Below, in pieces: positions 1 to 4,555 of a stretch of DNA of 6,952 nucleotides. The stretch comes from Thermoplasmata archaeon (GTDB lineage: Archaea > Thermoplasmatota > Thermoplasmata > SG8-5 > JAGLSY01), in assembly GCA_023135545.1 (NCBI GenBank), contig JAGLSY010000211.1, positions 1-6,952 of the forward strand. The letters are read 5' to 3'. Each line of letters starts with the position of its first letter. Position 1 is the stretch's first letter. Made by a program: the position numbers and the translations under genes. Under the pieces are notes generated by a model, which did not search any database, was not told the DNA's origin, and saw only the letters and a list, made by a program, of their open reading frames with translations.

Positions 1-594
1 GGAATGACAGCCGATTTCAAGGAAATTCTAAAGGACATGCGCCGGGTATCCAGAAAGCTGAGGAAGGGCAACAAACTGGTCGTCAAAACAGAGCTGGGAA
101 CAGACATTCAGATGGATATCAAAGGAAGAGCCTGGGTAACCGAAGATACCGGTATCTGCCACAAACGCGGAGACTTCACAAATCTTCCGGCAGGCGAGAT
201 GTTCATATCGCCACTGGAAGGCACGGCCAGCGGTGTCATCATGATAGACGGGAGTTTCATGGACCCATTACTGAATCCGGTCAAGGTGAATGTCAAGGAT
301 GGCTACGCCACAAGGATAGTCGGGGCTCATGATGCCGTGAAGGAACTGAACAAGGGCGGAAAGACTGGCCGTAACATCGCAAAGCTGGGAATCGGAATGA
401 ACCCGGAAGCCAACATCATCGGCAAAATTCTGGAGGACACCAAGGTTCTGGGCACGGTGAATATCGCATTCGGCGACAACTCAATGTTCGGTGGACGAGT
501 CAAATCAGCGGTTCATCTGGCCGCCATAATCAAGAACCCAACGGTCGTCATTGATAATGTCATTGTTATGAAGGATGGCGAGCTGAAAGTTTGA
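1..594 (+). CDS. M29-type aminopeptidase homologue (COG2309/AmpS-like), C-terminal part, probably metal-site degenerate
   Basis: The reading frame is open to the left edge, so the 5' part of the gene is missing. About 197 residues remain of a family that normally has about 320-410. Recognised by family signatures (numbered from the first visible Met): NLPAGEMF at 60-67, PLEGTASGV at 70-78, GIGMNPEA at 129-136, LEDTKVLGTV at 143-152, IAFGDN at 154-159, FGG at 162-164 and a C-terminal NPTVVID. Functional M29 enzymes are dinuclear metallo-aminopeptidases. Their ligands, as I recall them, fall at the Glu of PAGE, the Glu of AELGIG, the His of TVHIA and the His and Asp of HLD. Here Glu65 and His171 remain, but the other three positions read Lys127, Asn153 and Ala173. 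The fold is clear; peptidase activity is doubtful. The protein should be cytoplasmic. The gene is convergent with the coiled-coil gene 59 nt downstream. Family 0.85; loss of activity is inference. Confidence 0.85.
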   Translation, partial: GMTADFKEILKDMRRVSRKLRKGNKLVVKTELGTDIQMDIKGRAWVTEDTGICHKRGDFTNLPAGEMFISPLEGTASGVIMIDGSFMDPLLNPVKVNVKDGYATRIVGAHDAVKELNKGGKTGRNIAKLGIGMNPEANIIGKILEDTKVLGTVNIAFGDNSMFGGRVKSAVHLAAIIKNPTVVIDNVIVMKDGELKV

Positions 595-607
595 TGCTGG
601 CTATCGC

Positions 608-620
608 TCTTTTATAATTT
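608..620 (+). terminator. T-rich tract in the convergent gap after the aminopeptidase homologue
   Basis: The 59-nt gap between the two convergent stop codons contains TCTTTTATAATTT on the plus strand. Archaeal RNA polymerase commonly stops at such T-rich tracts. There is no strong hairpin. On the minus strand the sequence after the coiled-coil stop codon is only moderately T-rich, so the two transcripts probably overlap at their 3' ends. Confidence 0.4.
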
Positions 621-653
621 CAGAATGGTGTATTTAGATTTATATAAAGAATA

Positions 654-3077
654 TCAAAATCCCTTCAACCGTTCCTTGAGTTGAGATAATTCGTCCTGGC
701 GCTTTCTCCAGGCATCTTCCTTGTCCTTGAGGGCCTTCTCTCTCTCGTCCAGTTCCTGGGCCTTGGCCTTCATCTCCCCTTCGACCTTGTCACGGACCTC
801 TTCTTCCTTCTTTTCCAGCTGCCATTCCCTGGCAACCAGCTTGTCCTCTTTGGCCTTGAGGAGTTCCTCTCTCTCCTTCAGGTCGGTCTCGTACTGCTCC
901 AGGTTTTCTCTCTCGTCCATCACCCTGGCCAGTTCCGTCTTTATTGAGTTGAGTTTTGCCTCGGCCTCTGCCTCCTGCTTGGCAATCTCCTTTTCTTTCC
1001 TGGCCAGCTCGCTTCTCGAGGCCTTGAGGTCTTCGTTCTTCTTTGAATGGGCCTTTTCCTTCTTCACGGCTTCCCGCTCCAGTTTTTGAACCCCAATAAC
1101 CAATGCCTTTTCGGCCTCGCTTAGGGATGCATCCCTGTCGTCCAGGTCCTGCTCCCTTTCGTCAAGCTGGCTTGACAGTTTATCAAGTTCGGTGGCTCGG
1201 TTGTGCAGGTCGGCTTCGACATCCTGAAGCTTGGCCTCCGTGGCTTTCATCTCGTCGGCTCTGTCATTTAGGAAATGGTCATGTTCATCCAGCGAAGCAG
1301 CACGCTCGTCAAGTTTCTTGACATGCCTGTCAATCTTCTTCAGCTCGTTGCGGATGCTGGCCTTCTGTTCCTTGGTGAAAGCCGCTAACTCGGATTCTCG
1401 GTCGTCCAGCTTCTCCTCCCGGTCCTGGAGTTGTTCTTCCTTCTTTTTTAGCTCCATGGATTTGCCTTCCAGCTCGGTTCCCAGGTCCATGAGCTCATGC
1501 AGCCGGCGGTCCAGCTTCTGGATATCTCGCTTCATTTGCCTATCCTTCTTGTTGAGCTCGGTCTCTACCTTCTTGATCTCATTTTCCATGGATTCCAGAC
1601 TGGCCATGTCGGCTTTCAGCCTCTCCTCGTCGGCGGTGATGGCCTTCTCCTTCTTGGTCAATTCTCTTTGTATATTGCGCAGTGATTTCTTTTCATCTTT
1701 AAGCCCTGCCTCCAGGTTCTCGATTTGGGCTCTGAGGGTTTCCAGCTTCTTCATTTCCTTCTGGGCTTTGGCCGTGTCGGTATCCAGGTTCTTCCTCTGC
1801 TCGTCCAGGAGTTTGCTGTCCTTCTCCACACCCGACCTTTCGTCTTCCAGTTCTCCTCTCTCCTTGGTGATGAATTCTGATTCTGATTCCAGTTTTGCCA
1901 ATTCTGCCTCTACGGCCTTCCTGTCCTTGGCAAGCTTTCTCGACTCCAGGCCGATGTCCTTCTTCCTGGCAGCCAATTCCTTGTCAAGTGCCTTTAACTT
2001 ATCATCCAGCTTCTTGAGCTGGGCGGATTTCTTATTAACTTCCCCGGCCTCGGAATGAACCGCCTTCTCCCTGGCGGCAAGGTCCTTCTCCATCTTCCGA
2101 AGACCATCCTCGGCCTTCAGGAGCTTGGCTTCCTTTTTGACATACTCGGCAATCTTGGCCTCCAATTGCTCCCTGGCCTCATTCTGCCGATTGGTTTCCC
2201 CGGAGATCTCCTTCCACAACGATTCCAGCTCCGACCGCTCGTTTGCCAGGATGTCCTGGGACCTGTTGATGTCCTCGGCCCTCGCAACCATATCGGTCTC
2301 CTTGCGGGCCAGCAGTTTTTCCTTGTCATCCAGGGCCCTGGATTTCTCCGAAAGGAGGGCTTCTATTTTGCTCAATTCCTCCTGCTTGGCCTCCAGCTTC
2401 ATAATCTCGACCTTTCGCTCGGCCAGGGCAATCACGTCTTCCTCTGTGAGGCCCTCTTTCTTTGCATTGGACATATGCTTGATCAGGGCAACCGAGCTCG
2501 TCTTCACTGACTCCAGTTCCCCCTTAAGCTTGTCGATCGTCACCTGCCTGGCCGTAGCATCTTCTCTTTCCTGCTCCAACTCCCTGGACTTATCGGAAAG
2601 CCGTATCCCGGTGTCTCTCAGGTCCTTTTCCCTGCGGACCTCGTCTTCCCTGGTCTTGCGCTCCCTGGCAATTCTTTCCTTCTCCTCTTCTTCAACCAGG
2701 TCCATGATGTTGTCAAATGAGATATTATCGGCATTGATGACCGCGTCCTGGTGCTGGTCCCTGATATGGGCAACCGACACGCTGGACGACTTATAGGAAT
2801 AGGAATGCATCTCCAGGATACAATCCTCCTTTACCGAATCCCTGGCTATTTCAATGATGGCATCCTCGCCTCTGACCTCTCCCTTTGAAGAATGAGCCGC
2901 GATAAGGGGCTTGCCCTTTCTGAATATCATGTGGCCTATCGAGATGGAGCCGTTCCGGACATAGCTGGTCTTGATGAAGCCGTCGATGTCCTGGTTTTCG
3001 AATTCGTCAATGAGGGTCTGTAATGCACTGGCACTTCCGAAGGCTGTCTTGATAATTCTTCCACTTGGCAGGCGCAT
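654..3077 (-). CDS. Long coiled-coil protein with a small N-terminal globular domain (807 aa)
   Basis: Not a gene I can name. Residues 1 to about 110 look globular, with alternating beta and helix: LPSGRIIKTAFGSASAL, then a Gly-containing FRKGKPLIAA segment and GEDAIIEIARDS. This resembles the small DUF2226/DUF4388-type (PatA N-terminal-like) domains, which is a tentative match. From about residue 125 to the end it is Lys/Glu/Asp/Arg-rich coiled coil with recurring L-D-D/E-R-E-x-x-L units. I see no proline after residue 57, one cysteine, no membrane segment and no signal peptide. No Walker A or ABC signature is visible, so it is not SMC or Rad50. A continuous rod of this length would be about 100 nm. 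ATG at 3077 is preferred over the TTG at 3086, because a TATA box lies 22.5 nt upstream of the ATG and neither start has a Shine-Dalgarno site. This suggests a leaderless mRNA. A cytoplasmic structural, scaffold or sensor role is possible but unproven. Confidence 0.88.
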   Translation of the reverse strand: MRLPSGRIIKTAFGSASALQTLIDEFENQDIDGFIKTSYVRNGSISIGHMIFRKGKPLIAAHSSKGEVRGEDAIIEIARDSVKEDCILEMHSYSYKSSSVSVAHIRDQHQDAVINADNISFDNIMDLVEEEEKERIARERKTREDEVRREKDLRDTGIRLSDKSRELEQEREDATARQVTIDKLKGELESVKTSSVALIKHMSNAKKEGLTEEDVIALAERKVEIMKLEAKQEELSKIEALLSEKSRALDDKEKLLARKETDMVARAEDINRSQDILANERSELESLWKEISGETNRQNEAREQLEAKIAEYVKKEAKLLKAEDGLRKMEKDLAAREKAVHSEAGEVNKKSAQLKKLDDKLKALDKELAARKKDIGLESRKLAKDRKAVEAELAKLESESEFITKERGELEDERSGVEKDSKLLDEQRKNLDTDTAKAQKEMKKLETLRAQIENLEAGLKDEKKSLRNIQRELTKKEKAITADEERLKADMASLESMENEIKKVETELNKKDRQMKRDIQKLDRRLHELMDLGTELEGKSMELKKKEEQLQDREEKLDDRESELAAFTKEQKASIRNELKKIDRHVKKLDERAASLDEHDHFLNDRADEMKATEAKLQDVEADLHNRATELDKLSSQLDEREQDLDDRDASLSEAEKALVIGVQKLEREAVKKEKAHSKKNEDLKASRSELARKEKEIAKQEAEAEAKLNSIKTELARVMDERENLEQYETDLKEREELLKAKEDKLVAREWQLEKKEEEVRDKVEGEMKAKAQELDEREKALKDKEDAWRKRQDELSQLKERLKGF

Positions 3078-3096
3078 GGGTATCAATATCCAATAG

Positions 3097-3102
3097 TATA
3101 TA
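3097..3102 (-). promoter_or_regulatory. TATA box of the coiled-coil gene, leaderless
   Basis: On the minus strand this reads GGTATATACTATTGG. The centre of TATATA is 22.5 nt before the ATG at 3077, so transcription would begin at or next to the start codon. The same spacing recurs at the DUF457 gene. Confidence 0.6.
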
Positions 3103-3124
3103 CCAACTGTGATAATACCAGACC

Positions 3125-3134
3125 TTAATAATAA
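3125..3134 (+). promoter_or_regulatory. Candidate TATA box for the large structured RNA
   Basis: TTAATAATAA is centred at 3129.5. Applying the 23-nt spacing seen at other promoters in this window puts the RNA 5' end near 3152, just before a CCCCGG segment where the composition turns GC-richer. AT-rich matches of this kind are common by chance, so this is supportive only. Confidence 0.4.
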
Positions 3135-3151
3135 TTCTTGTTAAGATTGAG

Positions 3152-3663
3152 CATCCCCGGCCTAGAGGCAAGATAGGTTTGTTACGTGGGGTGAGGATAA
3201 GGACCCCGCCCTTCGGACGGGGCTTGATTTGTTCCCCTCGCTCGTTTTTGCGAGGAGGTAATTCTTCTGCTTATCATCGTTGTCACCCGCTAGCACATCA
3301 ATATCACAACCCCGCCTCTGCTTTTATCGAGATTGCTACGTCTGGCAAAGAATATTGCATGACTGCGCAACCCTCGGCCAGCAAACTGGCCTGGGCGGGG
3401 CATGTTGATGTGGGCAGCCGTGTCATGCAGGGATTTGTTTGCTGTGATATGCAGATTCCCACCCTTGCGTTCCTGTGCTGGCCCTTGGCTTTGCCAACCC
3501 CCTGCTCGGAACGCTTGATGATAATTGCACGTCGTGGGATATCTTTGATGAGTTAGCTTGGGTCCCAACATTATCCAACATGGTGGGGGGCGGTAGGTGG
3601 GCATAGCCCAAACCCAAGGCCAAAATATTCCACGAACCGGCATGAATACCCTGTTTCCGGCAT
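3152..3663 (+). ncRNA. Candidate large structured RNA, about 510 nt, unknown family
   Basis: No convincing reading frame exists here on either strand, yet the stretch is GC-richer than typical archaeal spacer and full of compatible pairings. Terminal helix: GGTT 3176-3179 with AACC 3635-3638, and CGTGG 3185-3189 with CCACG 3630-3634, with a 5-nt bulge. Nested inside are: CCCCG 3204-3208 with CGGGG 3218-3222 around a C(TTCG)G loop; CCTCGC 3236-3241 with GCGAGG 3250-3255; CACATCAA 3294-3301 with TTGATGTG 3405-3412, enclosing CCCCGCC 3310-3316 with GGCGGGG 3394-3400, enclosing GGCCAG 3376-3381 with CTGGCC 3386-3391; GCGTTCC 3467-3473 with GGAACGC 3508-3514, enclosing TTGGC/GCCAA 3485-3497; and CTTGGGT 3557-3563 with ACCCAAG 3612-3618, enclosing TGGGC/GCCCA 3598-3610. 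None conflict. T7 follows. Some single stems are expected by chance in 500 nt; the case rests on their nesting and the flanking signals. RNase P and SRP RNA core motifs were not found. Confidence 0.5.
3637..3663 (+). repeat. CCGGCAT direct repeat, two copies
   Basis: The heptamer CCGGCAT occurs at 3637-3643 and again at 3657-3663, 20 nt apart. The second copy runs directly into the T7 tract. The CCGG cores could pair with each other or with CCGG at 3157-3160 near the 5' end of the candidate RNA, giving alternative 3' end structures. Confidence 0.5.
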
Positions 3664-3671
3664 TTTTTTAT
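3663..3671 (+). promoter_or_regulatory. T7 tract: terminator of the upstream RNA and likely TATA-like element of the C/D sRNA
   Basis: TTTTTTTAT directly follows a GC-rich segment, as archaeal oligo-T terminators do. Its TATA-like end is centred near 3668. A start 23 nt downstream falls at about 3691, just before the terminal stem of the C/D sRNA at 3694. One element may therefore serve both RNAs. The dual role is inference from spacing. Confidence 0.45.
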
Positions 3672-3693
3672 GGATTAGCGCATTCAGGTGAAT

Positions 3694-3766
3694 GTCCGAT
3701 GATGACAAGAGGGTCAACTGAGCTGGAGTAAATCTGGCGGTGATGAACCCTATGAGTACTGAGGGC
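3694..3766 (+). ncRNA. C/D box sRNA guiding 2'-O-methylation (D' guide fits 23S rRNA C1920)
   Basis: All four boxes are exact: C ATGATGA 3699-3705, D' CTGA 3718-3721, C' GTGATGA 3740-3746 and D CTGA 3759-3762. Both guide spacers (C to D', C' to D) are exactly 12 nt, the usual archaeal spacing. GTCC 3694-3697 and GGGC 3763-3766 form a four-pair terminal stem with one G-U. The loop between D' and C' is 18 nt, longer than usual. Such RNAs assemble with L7Ae, Nop5 and fibrillarin and methylate the target base paired to the fifth nucleotide before D or D'. The D' guide (3707-3716) is complementary to TGACCCTCTT, which I recall from the archaeal 23S rRNA segment after helix 69. The D'+5 position (G3713) then falls on C1920 (E. 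coli numbering). The D guide would act on the bracketed C of TACT[C]ATAGGGT; its target is uncertain. Confidence 0.9.
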
Positions 3767-3785
3767 GTCTAAATCACTAGCTCCA

Positions 3786-3791
3786 TTTTTT
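3786..3791 (+). terminator. T6 terminator after the C/D sRNA
   Basis: CCATTTTTTCGG lies 20 nt beyond the terminal stem of the sRNA on the same strand. It fits oligo-T termination followed by 3' trimming to the mature end. Confidence 0.6.
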
Positions 3792-3792
3792 C

Positions 3793-3861
3793 GGGGTACA
3801 AAAATGGCGTTTTTACACCCCTGGCTATGCTTTTTTCGGGCCGAAATCGACTCCCTTTTTT
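3793..3861 (+). terminator. Tandem hairpins with two more T6 tracts
   Basis: GGGGT...AAAAA at 3793-3804 pairs with TTTTT...ACCCC at 3810-3821 around a TGGCG loop. T6 follows at 3831-3836. TTTCG/CGAAA (3834-3846, loop GGC) is then followed by T6 at 3856-3861. With the T6 at 3786 this makes three plus-strand T6 tracts within 76 nt. They would stop transcription before it runs antisense into the GYF_2 gene, which ends at 3883. The part from 3793 to 3836 could also be a further short RNA. On the minus strand these tracts are A-runs and would not terminate that gene. Confidence 0.5.
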
Positions 3862-3882
3862 CAGTGCGTTTTCCATGCCTAT

Positions 3883-4350
3883 TCACATATTCATAATAAG
3901 AAACACAAAAAATCCCAGCACAAGGAACTGCCCCACCATGATCAGGATCATCATGATATCGCCAATTGTGCCAACCGCCGTTCTCTCCACGTTTCTGAAG
4001 ACCTCGCGCAGCCCATAAATCTCGATCCCCAGCCCGATGATCATAATTATAAAAGGTAGAATTGGAGATATGAACGCGGTGGCAAATCCCAGTACATAGA
4101 CAACTATTCCAATGTAGATTATACCCTCTTCTTTTGTGGGCATCAGGGCCTGGACCTCCCTGTCGCTGGAACTAGCAGGTGGGGGAGGCAAAAAATTGTG
4201 GAGATAATCCCAGTGCAGCCACCCTTCCTTCCATATCTGGGCGCTGGGGGATATTCTGCCCTGGCTGCGCCATTCTATTACCGTGGCCCAGGTTAACGGC
4301 CCGTGCTTCATCCCGTTGTCCATGATATGCCATTCGTCTTCAAGTTGCAC
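3883..4350 (-). CDS. GYF_2-domain membrane protein (155 aa)
   Basis: Residues 6-52 form a GYF_2 (DUF4339-type) domain: EWHIMDNGMKHGPLTW, then GRISPSAQIWKEGWLHW, with the usual aromatic residues, the GPLT turn and the G-x-I...W-x-x-G-x-x-x-W spacing. A Pro/Ser linker with PPPP at 55-58 follows. Three hydrophobic segments at about 76-94, 95-112 and 128-152 place the protein in the cytoplasmic membrane. GYF domains generally bind proline-rich peptides; here the soluble domain probably recruits a partner to the membrane. No catalytic motif is visible. GTG at 4350 is chosen because AGAAGGTG (4355-4362) sits 5 nt upstream. The ATG at 4371 would be only 18 nt from the TATA box and has no Shine-Dalgarno site. 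The gene is divergent from the surface-protein gene and stands alone. Domain call 0.85; role unknown. Confidence 0.85.
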   Translation of the reverse strand: MQLEDEWHIMDNGMKHGPLTWATVIEWRSQGRISPSAQIWKEGWLHWDYLHNFLPPPPASSSDREVQALMPTKEEGIIYIGIVVYVLGFATAFISPILPFIIMIIGLGIEIYGLREVFRNVERTAVGTIGDIMMILIMVGQFLVLGFFVFLIMNM

Positions 4351-4354
4351 TTTC

Positions 4355-4402
4355 CCACCTTCTCGCCTCATAATCCCAAACCTGGCTTATAACCCTTTCC
4401 TC
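4355..4402 (-). promoter_or_regulatory. Promoter and ribosome binding site of the GYF_2 gene
   Basis: On the minus strand GAGGAAAGGG (BRE-like) precedes TTATAA (4387-4392). A start about 23 nt downstream falls near 4366, giving a leader of about 16 nt that contains AGAAGGTG (4355-4362; 7 of 8 match to AGGAGGTG) with 5-nt spacing to GTG at 4350. Promoter and ribosome site agree with each other and decide the start. Confidence 0.65.
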
Positions 4403-4474
4403 TTTGCCCAATAGTCATTCCAGTTATAGTAAATTATGTCAGTAAATCTCTGAATATCAGATTGTTATCTCTTT

Positions 4475-4500
4475 ATCATTTTTTATAATCATTTTTAATA
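4475..4500. repeat. 13-bp tandem repeat in the divergent promoter region
   Basis: 4475-4487 (ATCATTTTTTATA) and 4488-4500 (ATCATTTTTAATA) are adjacent and differ at one base. They lie 19 bp upstream of the TATA box of the surface-protein gene. This could be an operator or UP-type element, or simple AT-rich slippage. The rest of 4372-4474 shows nothing further apart from the GYF_2 promoter. Confidence 0.6.
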
Positions 4501-4518
4501 GGCGTTTCAAAAGGGTCA

Positions 4519-4550
4519 TATAAAGAAAAAACAGTGACACGAGCAGGTGA
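4519..4550 (+). promoter_or_regulatory. TATA box and Shine-Dalgarno site of the surface-protein gene
   Basis: TATAAA at 4519-4524 is centred 23.5 nt before AGGTGA (4545-4550), which matches the core of the archaeal Shine-Dalgarno sequence. AGGTGA lies 5 nt before the ATG at 4556, the same spacing as in the GYF_2 gene. The in-frame GTG at 4547 overlaps this site, so it is not the start. Confidence 0.65.
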
Positions 4551-4555
4551 AAAGA

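Noticed and set aside
721..2796. Long Ser-rich open frames on the plus strand opposite the coiled-coil gene
   Set aside because: They are the complement of Lys/Glu/Asp codons (AAG, GAG, GAC read as CTT, CTC, GTC). Composition is low-complexity Ser/Leu, with no domain and no ribosome site.
654..3077. SMC, Rad50 or Sph-type chromosome protein
   Set aside because: There are no Walker A or B motifs, no signature motif and no hinge; the N-terminal domain is not an ATPase half.
3515..3551. Two TTGATGA copies as C boxes of a second C/D sRNA
   Set aside because: No CTGA box lies at the required distance and no terminal stem is present.
3290..3643. 117-residue minus-strand open frame, and overlapping shorter ones, in the RNA region
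   Set aside because: The translation shows no domain, no hydrophobic core pattern and no plausible start signal. It overlaps the predicted RNA stems.
3152..3663. RNase P RNA or SRP RNA
   Set aside because: Size and closed ends are compatible with RNase P, and ACGAACCGGCA at 3632-3642 vaguely recalls its 3' core. However, no GAGGAAAGTCC-like partner is present on the 5' side, and no SRP helix 8 GGAA...AGCA motif was found on either strand. Not fully excluded.
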